DNA of 64,000 bases from Brachyspira murdochii DSM 12563 (GCF_000092845.1 NC_014150.1:372001-436000); one strand, 5' to 3'; shown: positions 1 through 9,009, counted from the first letter of the stretch. Made by a program: numbers and translations. Notes: a model not told the origin generated them from the letters alone.

Positions 1-21
1 TAAAAATATATCAACAAAATA

Positions 22-1794
22 TTACAATAATCTTGCAACTAAAAGAGTGATATCATCAAATTGAGGAGTTTTTCCTCTGAAAGAAATAGTTTCATTAACT
101 ATATCATCAACTAATTCTTTAGCATCATCATAATCATTTTTAAGAATATTTTTAAGTCTTTCTTCGCCATATTCTTCTTCATCTTTATTGAAAGTTTCAG
201 TAATACCATCGGTATATAAAATAATAGTATCTCCATTAGAATAAGAAATCTGCTTATTTTGATATTTAGCATCTTCAATAAATCCTAAAGGCTTACCATG
301 AGTATGCATTTCAAGTATAGAATCTAAAGAACTAATTTGATATTTTTTTAATAAATACTGAGTTAAATGCCCTGCATTAGAGTATGTAAGAGTTTTATTT
401 TCAGTATCAATAACAACTAAGAAACAAGTAACAAACATACCATTATTAGAATCTTTATATATATGCTTATTTGCAGATTCTAATATTTTAGCAGGATCGT
501 CCATCTCAGAAAAATACACTCTTAATATAGAGCGTGTCATAGTCATAAAAAATCCAGCCCCCAAACCTTTACCAGATACATCAGCTATAACAAGAGCATA
601 TTTAGCATCACTTATTTTTATATAATCGTAGAAATCACCGCCTACATTTTTACTTGGTATGCTTACCGCTGCTATATCAAATAAACCGTCATTAGGAAAC
701 TCTTTAGGAAGTACGCTTTTCTGAAGCTGTTCTGTAAAGTTAATCTCTTCTGTTAGAGATTCTTTTATTTTTGACTCTTCAGATAATAACACATGCATAT
801 AATTCTCGCCTATCTGCTGAGCAAGCATTTCTAAAAGCGATAAATTACTTAAATTAAATGCCTTATCAATATTTCTCTCTGTAGCAGAAAGAAAACCTAT
901 TATCTCATCTTTCGCTGCGATTGGAGCTACCATAAAACTATTTCTTTTATATCTAAGACTTTTATTAGGTCTGAATCTGCTGTCTCTGTCTACATCATAG
1001 GAATAAACAGGCTTTCCAGTACGAAGAACTTCTGAAAGTACATTGTCATCAACAGTTACAATACCGTATTTAAGAACATCTTCATCAATACCAATACCAG
1101 CCTTAAACTTGAAAACTCCATTATCTTTTAATATAACAGATACTCTATGAGCTTCAAATGCCTCACATACTATACTGATATTATCATTAAGTATCTCTTC
1201 AATAGTTTCGCATTTATTGATAGAAATAGACATCTGATACAAAGCACCTACCTCATAAGCCCTTGACTGTGCTCTGTCGTATACCATTTTATTAACTAAA
1301 GCTAAAGATACAATATTAGCAAATAATGACATTACAACTGTATCCTGCTCTATAAACTTTCCATTTTTTTTATTTATTAAAAATAATGAACCTATATTTT
1401 TTTTTCTTACTTTTAGAGGTACAAATAATATATTTTTAAGCTCTTCTCCTAATACTTCTTTCATAGGAATAAAAGCAGAATCTTCCTGCGGATCATTAGA
1501 ATATAATGAACATGATGTGGTATAAGCTCTTACAGCCAGAGGTCTTTCGCTGTCAATAATATTTCCAAAGAATTTACTTCCCAAAGGACCTATAGACATT
1601 TCATAGTGAAGATTATATAATTCCTGATCCACCAAATATAAAAGAATAGAATCTGTGTACATAATAGTTTTTATTTCTGATATGATTGTAACTAGGGTTT
1701 CATCATGATCGCCGCTGGCATTCATTCTTTTGATAATACCAGAAAATACTTCAAGCTGCTTTTCGGGATTATCCACTATATCATATATATCCAC
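22..1794 (-). CDS. GAF-GAF-SpoIIE (PP2C-type) serine phosphatase, RsbU-like
   Basis: A 590-residue cytoplasmic protein with two GAF-like sensory regions (about residues 20-165 and 190-335), a short helical linker, and a C-terminal PPM/SpoIIE phosphatase domain (about 380-590). The metal-binding signature NVGGDFYDY and the following DVSGKGLGAGFFM are visible, as is a late D-G-ITE motif. Such proteins usually dephosphorylate an anti-sigma-factor antagonist in a partner-switching cascade. The input ligand cannot be read from sequence. The start is GTG at 1794 with AGAGG five bases upstream; there is no better ATG. It is transcribed alone from a promoter at 1831-1858. No anti-sigma partner gene lies in the window. 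Confidence 0.9.
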   Translation of the reverse strand: MDIYDIVDNPEKQLEVFSGIIKRMNASGDHDETLVTIISEIKTIMYTDSILLYLVDQELYNLHYEMSIGPLGSKFFGNIIDSERPLAVRAYTTSCSLYSNDPQEDSAFIPMKEVLGEELKNILFVPLKVRKKNIGSLFLINKKNGKFIEQDTVVMSLFANIVSLALVNKMVYDRAQSRAYEVGALYQMSISINKCETIEEILNDNISIVCEAFEAHRVSVILKDNGVFKFKAGIGIDEDVLKYGIVTVDDNVLSEVLRTGKPVYSYDVDRDSRFRPNKSLRYKRNSFMVAPIAAKDEIIGFLSATERNIDKAFNLSNLSLLEMLAQQIGENYMHVLLSEESKIKESLTEEINFTEQLQKSVLPKEFPNDGLFDIAAVSIPSKNVGGDFYDYIKISDAKYALVIADVSGKGLGAGFFMTMTRSILRVYFSEMDDPAKILESANKHIYKDSNNGMFVTCFLVVIDTENKTLTYSNAGHLTQYLLKKYQISSLDSILEMHTHGKPLGFIEDAKYQNKQISYSNGDTIILYTDGITETFNKDEEEYGEERLKNILKNDYDDAKELVDDIVNETISFRGKTPQFDDITLLVARLL

Positions 1795-1830
1795 ACAATA
1801 CCTCTAAATGTTATTAGTATATACTATTTT

Positions 1831-1858
1831 ATTATATCATAGTGTATTTTATAGTCAA
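1831..1858 (-). promoter_or_regulatory. Sigma70-type promoter of the GAF-SpoIIE phosphatase gene
   Basis: On the minus strand TTGACT (1858-1853) and TATAAT (1836-1831) are separated by 16 bp. The motif lies about 40 bp upstream of the GTG start at 1794. Confidence 0.7.
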
Positions 1859-1941
1859 CATATATTTTTTCTTTTTAAGCATTCTACTCGTTTTAATAGT
1901 CATTGATAAAATCAGCTGCAATTTTATTTAATAATATGATA

Positions 1942-1969
1942 TTGAAGTTTTTTTATTAATTGTTATATT
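1942..1969 (+). promoter_or_regulatory. Possible promoter of dusB
   Basis: TTGAAG at 1942-1947 and TATATT at 1964-1969 are 16 bp apart, about 35 bp before the dusB ATG. The -10 assignment is uncertain because the surrounding sequence is nearly all A and T. Confidence 0.4.
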
Positions 1970-2002
1970 ATATCAAAAAATTTAATTATTTTTAAGGAAG
2001 AT

Positions 2003-2977
2003 ATGAAAAGAGGCATAACAATAGAAGGTGTAAATATACCATCAAGATTTTTTTTAGCCCCTATGGCTGGATATACTGATTATATATTTAGAAGATTATC
2101 AAGAAGATTTGGAGCAGGACTTCTTATAACAGAGCTTGTAAGTGCTGCTGCTTTAGCAAGACAGGTTAAAAAAACTTACAGATATATGGAGCATAAAGAA
2201 GATGAATACCCAATATCACTTCAGTTATTCGGGGCCAATGAAGATGATTATAAAAAGGCAATAGAAATAACCAATTTAAGCGGATTTTCATTTATAGACA
2301 TTAATATGGGCTGCCCCACAAAAAAAGTAGTAAAAAATAACGGAGGGGCTGGACTTTTAGAAGATACAGGTAAAATGGTTTCAATACTAAATGCTGTAAA
2401 AAGTGTATCGCCTTTGCCTGTAAGCGTAAAAATAAGACTTGGACTCAAACGAGGAGAAGGCGGAGAAATAGAAAGAGCATTAGCATTAAAAGAAAATGGA
2501 GCATGCTTTCTTACATTGCATGGAAGATATGCAAGCGATTTATACAGAGGTACTGCTGACTGGGAGGCTATAGCAAGAGTAAAAGAGGCACTTGGAAAAG
2601 ATTATATACTAATAGGAAACGGAGATATAAAAACTAAAGAAGATGCATTAAAAGCATTTAATATATCAAATGTGGATGGAATAATGGTTGGAAGAGGTGC
2701 TGTTGGAAATCCTTGGATATTCAGAGAGCTTAACACAATATTTGAAGATAATGATGATTATAATAATGATATAACAGAAAATGACAGTTTAAAAAACATT
2801 ATTAAAGAACATATTAATGGCTGCTGTGAACTTTATGGTGAAATAAGCGGTATACATTTTATGCGTAAGTTTGTTATGAAATATCTAACTGGATATAGAA
2901 TGGAAAATAAAATTGAACTTATGAAATGCGAAAGCAAAGAAGAATTATTTAAAATATTGGACAGCATAATATCTTAA
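2003..2977 (+). CDS. dusB: tRNA-dihydrouridine synthase (DusB family)
   Basis: This 324-residue flavoenzyme reduces uridines in the tRNA D-loop using FMN and NADPH. The N-terminal FLAPMAGYTD motif, the active-site segment NMGCPTKKVVKNNGGAGLL (catalytic Cys near residue 102), VKIRLG, LHGR and the phosphate-binding GNGDI / GRGA motifs occur in the expected order of the TIM-barrel family. Length is normal for the family. The ATG at 2003 is preceded by AAGGAAG. It is convergent with the sugar ABC ATPase gene and separated from it by a bidirectional terminator. Confidence 0.95.
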   Translation: MKRGITIEGVNIPSRFFLAPMAGYTDYIFRRLSRRFGAGLLITELVSAAALARQVKKTYRYMEHKEDEYPISLQLFGANEDDYKKAIEITNLSGFSFIDINMGCPTKKVVKNNGGAGLLEDTGKMVSILNAVKSVSPLPVSVKIRLGLKRGEGGEIERALALKENGACFLTLHGRYASDLYRGTADWEAIARVKEALGKDYILIGNGDIKTKEDALKAFNISNVDGIMVGRGAVGNPWIFRELNTIFEDNDDYNNDITENDSLKNIIKEHINGCCELYGEISGIHFMRKFVMKYLTGYRMENKIELMKCESKEELFKILDSIIS

Positions 2978-2997
2978 TAATATAAATATTTATAATA

Positions 2998-3031
2998 AAT
3001 AAGGCTCTGACTAAAAACTCAAAGCCTTATT
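2998..3031. terminator. Bidirectional terminator between dusB and the ABC ATPase gene
   Basis: A perfect 9-bp stem, AATAAGGCT (2998-3006) with AGCCTTATT (3023-3031), sits between two convergent genes. AT-rich flanks can serve as U-tracts in either direction. Confidence 0.75.
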
Positions 3032-3041
3032 TAATTATTAT

Positions 3042-4157
3042 TTACTGCTCTACTAAAATATTTTTTTCAGTATCTTTATCAAATATATGAAGTTTATTCA
3101 AATCAAAATCCATAAATGCCTGCTGATCTCTTTTATAATCTTCGCTTGTATTTATTCTTATAGTAATTTGAGAATCTCCGAAGTTCATATACAGATAACT
3201 TTCAGAACCTATCATCTCGATAACATCTATAACAGCCTGTATCAAATTTGGAGAATTGCTTTCTGATTTGTCTTTATATAAAAAAACATTTTCAGGTCTT
3301 ATTCCAAGTACAGCTTCTTTTCCATCATAAGAATCATCAAGTTTTGAAATTCTGTCATTATTAAGTTCAATTTCATATCCGTCAAAACTAGCATACCACT
3401 TTCCGCTTTTTTTAGTTAAAACAGCATTTATAAAATTCATTTGAGGTGCCCCAATAAATCCAGCTACAAATAAATTTTTAGGACTATTATAGAGAGTTTT
3501 AGCATCATCAACCTGCATAATATCTCCGTCTTTCATAACTACTATTCTAGTACCCATAGTCATGGCCTCTATTTGGTCATGAGTTACATATACAAAAGTA
3601 GTCTGAAGCTGTTTATGAAGTTTAATTAATTCTGTACGCATCTGTACTCTTAATTTGGCATCAAGATTTGATAAAGGCTCATCTAATAAAAATACGGATG
3701 GATTTCTTACCATAGCCCTTCCTAATGCCACTCTTTGACGCTGACCGCCTGATAATGCTTTTGGTTTTCTGTCTAATAAATGTGCTATATCAAGAATTTC
3801 AGCAGCCCATTTTACACGTTTTTTTATTTCATCTTTAGAAGTTTTTCTTAATTCCAAACCAAAAGCCATATTTTTAAATACTGACATATGAGGATATAAA
3901 GCATAGTTCTGAAAAACCATAGCAATATCCCTATCTTTTGGAGCTACATCATTAACTAATCTATCGCCGATATAAAGTTTACCGTCTGTTATATCTTCAA
4001 GTCCTGCTATCATACGAAGTGTTGTGGACTTACCGCATCCGGAAGGACCTACAAGAATAACAAATTCCTTATCTTCTATATACAAGCTGAAATCTTTAAC
4101 TACTTCTACATTATTATCATATACTTTTCTTACATGCTCAAATTTTATGCTTGACAT
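3042..4157 (-). CDS. Sugar ABC importer ATP-binding subunit (MsmK/UgpC/MalK-type)
   Basis: A 371-residue CUT1-type ATPase. Walker A GPSGCGKST, Q-loop FQNYALYPHM, signature LSGGQRQRVALGRA, Walker B FLLDEPLSNLDAKLR and switch His VTHDQ are all intact. They are followed by the MalK-like regulatory OB-fold region (about 235-371, with GIRPENV). No substrate-binding protein or permease gene is next to it. It is therefore probably a shared ATPase energising several sugar importers, as MsmX does in Bacillus; this is inference. AAGGAAGGG precedes the ATG. It sits directly downstream of the PTS EIIB gene on the same strand, which fits a carbohydrate-uptake neighbourhood. Confidence 0.93.
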   Translation of the reverse strand: MSSIKFEHVRKVYDNNVEVVKDFSLYIEDKEFVILVGPSGCGKSTTLRMIAGLEDITDGKLYIGDRLVNDVAPKDRDIAMVFQNYALYPHMSVFKNMAFGLELRKTSKDEIKKRVKWAAEILDIAHLLDRKPKALSGGQRQRVALGRAMVRNPSVFLLDEPLSNLDAKLRVQMRTELIKLHKQLQTTFVYVTHDQIEAMTMGTRIVVMKDGDIMQVDDAKTLYNSPKNLFVAGFIGAPQMNFINAVLTKKSGKWYASFDGYEIELNNDRISKLDDSYDGKEAVLGIRPENVFLYKDKSESNSPNLIQAVIDVIEMIGSESYLYMNFGDSQITIRINTSEDYKRDQQAFMDFDLNKLHIFDKDTEKNILVEQ

Positions 4158-4226
4158 ACTAAGCCCTTCCTTCTATTTGTAATATATTATCTAAATTATT
4201 TTAAGCCAAAAATATATGATTTATTA

Positions 4227-5237
4227 TTATAAAACAAATTTTTTTAACTCATCAGCAAGTAAATTGGCATCAGTACCTACTACTATATGTACTTCATTAT
4301 TATTTATTTTTTCTACAGCAGGATAATATTTTTTTATTTCATCAGTATCAACTTTGCTCATATCTTTTACATTAAGTCTTAATCTGGTAGCACAATTATT
4401 TACTTTTACTATATTTTCTATTCCGCCAAGCAAAGGAAGAAGCAAAACTGTTTTTACTTTCTGACTATCTAATAATTTTCTCAAAGCATCAGCAAGCAAA
4501 CTAGCATCAGTACCTACTACTATATGCACCTCTGTATCGCTTATTTTTTGTACAGCAGGATAATATTTTTTTATTTCATCAGTATTAACTTTATTCATAT
4601 CTTTTATATTAAGTCTTAATCTAGTAGCACAATTATTTACTTTTTCTATATTCTCTATTCCGCCAAGCAAAGGGATAATAGACCAAGCCCTGCTGCCATA
4701 ATTGTTTTCATTATTATTTTCATCTGAAGAAGTATTAGCAATATTCAATATTTTTTCAAGTTCTTCAGCCAAAGAAAAAACATTAGTACCCACTACGATA
4801 TGCACCTCTCTATCACTTATTTTTTGTACGGCAGGATAATATTTTTTTATCTCTTCAGCATTAACTTTGCTCATATCTTTAACTTCAAGTCTTAATCTAG
4901 TGGCACAATTATTTACTTTTACTATATTTTCTCTGTTTCCAAGTAAAGGAATAAGCTGTAATGCCATATTGTCTGAACTATCATCAGAAGCTAATATTTT
5001 TTCTAAAGATTCAGCAAGCAGTCCCGCATTGGTTCCTACTACTATATGCACTTCAGTATCGCTTATTTTCTGTACAGCAGGATAATATTTTTTTATCTCT
5101 TCAGCATTAACTTTATCAGCATCTTTTACTTCAAGTCTAAGTCTAGTAGCACAATTATTTACTTTTACTATATTCTTCCTTCCTCCTAATAAACTTAAAG
5201 GAAGTATAAATTTTATATCTTTTTTATTATCTTTCAT
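4227..5237 (-). CDS. Stand-alone protein of four tandem PTS EIIB (glucose-type) domains
   Basis: A 336-residue soluble protein built only from four EIIB-like domains of about 70-75 residues, near residues 8-83, 90-165, 185-255 and 263-336. Each carries the phosphocysteine signature NCATRLRL, followed by EIKKYYPAV and EVHIVVGT. The copies are closely similar to each other and differ mainly in the linkers, so they look like recent internal duplications with a DNA period near 250-290 bp. There is no EIIC or EIIA part. The gene lies downstream of a NagE-like EIICB that has its own EIIB. The role is unknown: a phosphate relay or reservoir, a PTS regulator, or a partner for EIIC proteins encoded elsewhere are all possible. 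Confidence 0.9.
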   Translation of the reverse strand: MKDNKKDIKFILPLSLLGGRKNIVKVNNCATRLRLEVKDADKVNAEEIKKYYPAVQKISDTEVHIVVGTNAGLLAESLEKILASDDSSDNMALQLIPLLGNRENIVKVNNCATRLRLEVKDMSKVNAEEIKKYYPAVQKISDREVHIVVGTNVFSLAEELEKILNIANTSSDENNNENNYGSRAWSIIPLLGGIENIEKVNNCATRLRLNIKDMNKVNTDEIKKYYPAVQKISDTEVHIVVGTDASLLADALRKLLDSQKVKTVLLLPLLGGIENIVKVNNCATRLRLNVKDMSKVDTDEIKKYYPAVEKINNNEVHIVVGTDANLLADELKKFVL

Positions 5238-5305
5238 TTATTAAGCCCCATAATATTTAATTATTATAATATTAACACAATATTTATTTTATTTCTATAT
5301 AATAG

Positions 5306-5339
5306 AAAAAAACCTGCAGTAAAATAATAATACTGCAGG
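5306..5339 (-). terminator. Rho-independent terminator of the EIICB gene
   Basis: The 9-bp stem CCTGCAGTA (5313-5321) / TACTGCAGG (5331-5339) is followed on the minus strand by seven U residues (5312-5306). It lies 28 bp after the EIICB stop codon and so partly uncouples the EIIB-repeat gene from it. Confidence 0.85.
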
Positions 5340-5366
5340 CTATAATATTTTCAAATGTTATAATAA

Positions 5367-6827
5367 TTATTTCTTAGCTACTTTCTTAAACTCATCTGCC
5401 AAGAACTGTACTTTAGGTCCTACAATTACTTGTACAGAAGTTTTTCCGGGAGTTAAAACACCAGGGAACAATTTTTTAATTTCATCAGCCTGTATAATAG
5501 TATTGTCTTTAACTTCTAATCTTAATCTAGTAGCACAGTTATCAATATCAACTATATTTTCAATACCTCCAAGTAAAGGAAGAAGCATCAATGCTTTTTC
5601 TGCATAAGAAGCATCGCCTGAAATAGTAACTTCTACTTCTGCTTCATCATCATCTTCTCTTCCCGGAGTTTTAAGATTAAATTTTCTGATAGCAAAATCA
5701 AATATAACAAAATAAAGTATAAAGAATACTATACCCTGTACAATAAGCATATACCAATGAGTAGCTAGCGGGTTTTTAGTAGATAATAGTAAGTCTATTA
5801 AACCAGCAGAAAATCCGAAACCAGCCATCCATTTCATACTAGCAGAAATAATCAAAGATATACAAGTAAGCAAAGCATGTATAACATACAATACAGGAGC
5901 TACAAACATAAATGAAAACTCTATAGGTTCAGTAACACCAGTAAAGAAGCTAGCAAAACCAGCAGCAAGCATTATAGATTTAATTTTATTTTTATTTTCA
6001 GGTTTAGCATTTTTTACAAAAGCAACACAAGCACCTAAAAGACCGAACATCATAATAGGGAAAAATCCTGCTTGATACATACCAGTAACACCTATAGTAG
6101 CAGTACCTGCATCTATAGAAGCCTGTCCACCCAAGAAGTTAGGTATATCATTAATACCTGCAACATCAAACCAGAATACTGAATTAAGAGCATGGTGCAA
6201 ACCAACAGGAATTAAAAGTCTGTTGAAAAATCCGTATATACCGGCACCTATAGGTCCAAGACCAATTATAGCTTCACCAAAAGATACTAAAGCATTATAA
6301 ATTGCAGGCCAAACAACCATCAAAATGAAAGAAACTACCATCATAACTACTGAAGTAATTATTGGTACAAATCTTCTTCCGCTGAAAAATGCTAAAAATT
6401 CAGGCAGCTGTACTTCGGCAAACTTATTATATAAGCCGCCGGCTATAACTCCGCAGAGTATTCCTATAAATTGGTTATTAATTTTAGCAAAACCAGCAGG
6501 TACTTGATCAACGGGTTTGCTTTGAATCATTGCAACTGTAGCAGGTGCTAAAAGAGTTGTTACAACTAAAAAAGCAACTAATCCAGCTAAAGCAGCAGCA
6601 CCGTTTCTATCTTTAGACATACCAAATGCCACACCAATAGCAAATAATATAGGCATATTATCAATAATAGCTCCGCCTGCCTTAATAAAAAACGCAGCAA
6701 CAGGACTTCCTCCTCCCCAGCCATTAGGGTCTATCCAATAGCCTATACCCAACAAAATAGCAGCTGCAGGCAATACAGCTACCGGAACCATTAGAGATTT
6801 ACCTATTCTTTGTAGATAATTAAACAT
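5367..6827 (-). CDS. PTS EIICB, N-acetylglucosamine/glucose family (NagE-like)
   Basis: A 486-residue membrane transporter. It has an EIIC domain of roughly ten membrane segments (about 1-385, with LPAAAILLGIGYW near the start and the typical GLHHALNSVFWF and GVTEPIEFSFMF motifs) and a cytoplasmic EIIB domain (about 410-486) with phosphocysteine motif NCATRLRLEVKD. It imports and phosphorylates an amino sugar or glucose with phosphate from EIIA. The GINDIPNFLGGQ region favours the GlcNAc branch, but specificity is inferred. There is no fused EIIA; the separate EIIA gene starts divergently 293 bp away. GGAGG precedes the ATG. Confidence 0.92.
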   Translation of the reverse strand: MFNYLQRIGKSLMVPVAVLPAAAILLGIGYWIDPNGWGGGSPVAAFFIKAGGAIIDNMPILFAIGVAFGMSKDRNGAAALAGLVAFLVVTTLLAPATVAMIQSKPVDQVPAGFAKINNQFIGILCGVIAGGLYNKFAEVQLPEFLAFFSGRRFVPIITSVVMMVVSFILMVVWPAIYNALVSFGEAIIGLGPIGAGIYGFFNRLLIPVGLHHALNSVFWFDVAGINDIPNFLGGQASIDAGTATIGVTGMYQAGFFPIMMFGLLGACVAFVKNAKPENKNKIKSIMLAAGFASFFTGVTEPIEFSFMFVAPVLYVIHALLTCISLIISASMKWMAGFGFSAGLIDLLLSTKNPLATHWYMLIVQGIVFFILYFVIFDFAIRKFNLKTPGREDDDEAEVEVTISGDASYAEKALMLLPLLGGIENIVDIDNCATRLRLEVKDNTIIQADEIKKLFPGVLTPGKTSVQVIVGPKVQFLADEFKKVAKK

Positions 6828-6878
6828 ATATCCTCCATAAAAATTTAAAAAAATAATTATCTTTTACTATTAAAAAAA

Positions 6879-6907
6879 ATTATTTCCGATGATACTTTTA
6901 TCATCAA
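6879..6907 (-). promoter_or_regulatory. Promoter of the EIICB gene with embedded inverted repeat
   Basis: On the minus strand TTGATG (6907-6902) and AATAAT (6884-6879) are 17 bp apart. A 7-bp inverted repeat, GATGATA (6888-6894) and TATCATC (6899-6905), overlaps the -35 box and spacer, so a bound protein would block polymerase. Promoter strength and the binding protein are inferred. Confidence 0.5.
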
Positions 6908-7010
6908 TATAGAAAAATAATTTATAAATTAAAGACTATAATAATAAAAAACAATAATTTTTTACATATATTAATAGTATAGTATTTATTTATGATATTA
7001 TCAAGCATTT

Positions 7011-7035
7011 TTTGTTAGTTTTGTTAACTAACAAA
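7011..7035. promoter_or_regulatory. Operator-like perfect inverted repeat upstream of the EIIA gene
   Basis: TTTGTTAGTT (7011-7020), a 5-bp spacer, then AACTAACAAA (7026-7035) form a perfect 10+10 palindrome in the divergent EIICB/EIIA intergenic region. It ends about 32 bp before the predicted -35 of the EIIA gene. The shape TTAGTT-N5-AACTAA resembles operators of ROK-family sugar repressors (NagC/XylR type). That family assignment is by resemblance only. Confidence 0.6.
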
Positions 7036-7066
7036 CAAATAATCACATATTTTACATATAAAGTTA

Positions 7067-7094
7067 TTTACTTTAAAAACTTTTATGATAAAAT
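7067..7094 (+). promoter_or_regulatory. Probable promoter of the EIIA gene
   Basis: TTTACT (7067-7072) and TAAAAT (7089-7094) have a 16-bp spacer, and the ATG follows about 25 bp downstream. The inverted repeat at 7011-7035 lies just upstream. Confidence 0.5.
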
Positions 7095-7119
7095 TATAAA
7101 AAATATGAGGAGGCATTAT

Positions 7120-7584
7120 ATGGGTTTATTCTCTAAAAAAATTGAAATAAAAAGTCCTATAAAAGGAAAATTAGTTGATGTTACTGAAGTAAAAGATGAA
7201 GCTTTTTCAAGCAAAGCACTTGGAGACGGAATGGCTATTATTCCTTATGATGGAAAAGTTTATTCGCCTGTTGATGGTGAAGTTGTTACTATGGTAGATA
7301 GTAATCATGCTATAGGAATATCTGCTAAGGGTATAGAAATACTTATACACATTGGAATGGATACTGTAAAATTAAAAGGAAAACATTTTAAAGCTCATGT
7401 TCAGGAAGGCAGCAAAGTAAAAGCAGGAACTTTATTAATAGAATTTGACAAAGAGGAAATTGAAAAAGAATATGATATTACTTCGCCTATTATAATACCA
7501 AACTTCTCAGAATTAAAATCATTAGAAAAAACTGAACACAGAGATGTTGAAGTTGGAGATGTTATAATGACTATAGTTAAATAA
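7120..7584 (+). CDS. crr: PTS EIIA, glucose family (Crr-like)
   Basis: A soluble 154-residue EIIA domain that passes phosphate from HPr to EIIB. The KSPIKGKLVDV start, PYDGKVYSPVDGEV, and the phosphorylated-His region (ILIHIGMDTVKLKGKHF; His in HIGMDT) are typical of EIIA-Glc. The start chosen is ATG 7120, because GAGGAGG lies just upstream and the product then matches normal Crr length. The in-frame codons further upstream would add 36 unrelated residues. It is transcribed away from the EIICB gene and ends at a strong terminator. Confidence 0.93.
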   Translation: MGLFSKKIEIKSPIKGKLVDVTEVKDEAFSSKALGDGMAIIPYDGKVYSPVDGEVVTMVDSNHAIGISAKGIEILIHIGMDTVKLKGKHFKAHVQEGSKVKAGTLLIEFDKEEIEKEYDITSPIIIPNFSELKSLEKTEHRDVEVGDVIMTIVK

Positions 7585-7600
7585 TATTTTTTAATAATTT

Positions 7601-7640
7601 TAGGGAGGAGTGCTTTTTAATAAACTCCCCCCTATATTTT
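7601..7640 (+). terminator. Rho-independent terminator after the EIIA gene
   Basis: An 11-bp GC-rich stem with one mismatch, TAGGGAGGAGT (7601-7611) / ACTCCCCCCTA (7624-7634), is followed by TATTTT. Confidence 0.8.
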
Positions 7641-7674
7641 ACGAAAATCAAAAAAATATAATCAATTACTATTT

Positions 7675-9009
7675 TTAATCTTCTTTTAACTTTCTATAAA
7701 GTGTAGCCCTTTCAATACCCAATATTTTTGCAACCTGAGCTTTATTAAAATTATTATGGCTAAGAAGATAATTAATATACATCTTTTCAAGTTCTTCCAA
7801 AGTAACATTTCCATCAACAACAAAATCATCATTACTGCTGCTTTTTAATGCCCAATCAGGAATACTGCTTTCATCTATTTTACCATCTTTGCACATTACA
7901 ACCATAGTTTCTATTGTATTTCTAAGCTCTCTGACATTACCCTCCCATTGTAAAGATGATAATATTTTATAAACTTTTTTATCAACAGAATTTATTTCTA
8001 TAGAATGAACCTTTGAAAACTCCTTGATAAAATTATCTATCAAAAGCGGTATATCCTCTCTTCTCTCTCTAAGCGGAGGCATCTCTATTTTTATAACATT
8101 AAGCCTATAATATAAATCCTCTCTAAACTTTCCCTCTTTTATCTCTTCAGACAATTTTTTATTTGTAGCAGCAATTACCCTTATATCAACATCAATAGGA
8201 GTATTAGAACCTACCCTCTCAATTACCCGCTCTTCAAGCACCCTTAAAAGTTTAACCTGAACAGCCTGATTAATCTCCCCTATCTCGTCCAAAAATATAG
8301 TGCCTTTATTTGCCGCCTCAAATCTTCCTATCTTCTTATCAACCGCCCCTGTAAAAGAACCTTTTTCATGACCAAATAATTCACTTTCAAGTACACCTTC
8401 AGAAAGTGCCGCACAGTTTACAGTAATATAAGGCTGTTTTGCTCTGTCCGATATTTGATGAATGGCACTTGCTACTAATTCCTTACCTGTTCCGCTTTCT
8501 CCCTCTATAAGAACTGTAGCTTTAGTCCTTGCCACCTGTTTTATTGCTTCATAAACTTTTAATATCTTAGCACTATGACCTATCATTCCATAAAAACTTT
8601 CATTGTAGTCAACACGTTTTTCTAAAGTTTCATTAGTCTTTTTTATATTTTTACTCTCTAAAGCCCTAGCTATTATTAAAAGCATTTTATCAAGATTAAA
8701 AGGCTTAGTCATAAAGTCATAAGCACCAAGCCTCATCATCTCAACTGCCGTCTCGACATTGCCATGCCCCGTGAGAACTATAACTGGTATATGCTTATCA
8801 AACTCCAATATATCTTTTAAAAATTCCTCTCCTGTTTTTTCCGGCATTTTTAAATCTGTTATAACCAAATCTATTCCGCCTTTATAAACAGTTTCTATAC
8901 CCTTCTCTCCGTTTTCAGCAGTTACTACTTCATAACCTTCAAACTCTAACGATTTTTTAATACCATCTCTTATATTTTTTTCATCGTCTATTACTAATAT
9001 CTTAGGCAT
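7675..9009 (-). CDS. NtrC-family sigma54-dependent response regulator
   Basis: A 444-residue regulator with a receiver domain (1-115; acidic pocket D8/D9, phospho-acceptor D52 in VITDLKMPEK, conserved Lys in TKPF) and a sigma54 AAA+ domain (about 140-375; Walker A GESGTGKE, sigma54-contact loop GSFTGA in place of GAFTGA, Walker B FLDEIGE). A C-terminal Fis-type helix-turn-helix (NKAQVAKILGIERATLYRKL) follows. It activates transcription from sigma54 promoters after phosphorylation. The start overlaps the upstream kinase gene by 8 bp, so the two form a two-gene operon and a cognate pair. The target genes are not evident from the window. Confidence 0.95.
   Translation of the reverse strand: MPKILVIDDEKNIRDGIKKSLEFEGYEVVTAENGEKGIETVYKGGIDLVITDLKMPEKTGEEFLKDILEFDKHIPVIVLTGHGNVETAVEMMRLGAYDFMTKPFNLDKMLLIIARALESKNIKKTNETLEKRVDYNESFYGMIGHSAKILKVYEAIKQVARTKATVLIEGESGTGKELVASAIHQISDRAKQPYITVNCAALSEGVLESELFGHEKGSFTGAVDKKIGRFEAANKGTIFLDEIGEINQAVQVKLLRVLEERVIERVGSNTPIDVDIRVIAATNKKLSEEIKEGKFREDLYYRLNVIKIEMPPLRERREDIPLLIDNFIKEFSKVHSIEINSVDKKVYKILSSLQWEGNVRELRNTIETMVVMCKDGKIDESSIPDWALKSSSNDDFVVDGNVTLEELEKMYINYLLSHNNFNKAQVAKILGIERATLYRKLKED

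Noticed and set aside
5040-5240. Collapsed or misassembled repeats in the four-EIIB gene
   Set aside because: The four copies differ at many positions and have different linkers, so simple assembly stutter is unlikely, although copy number should still be verified with long reads.
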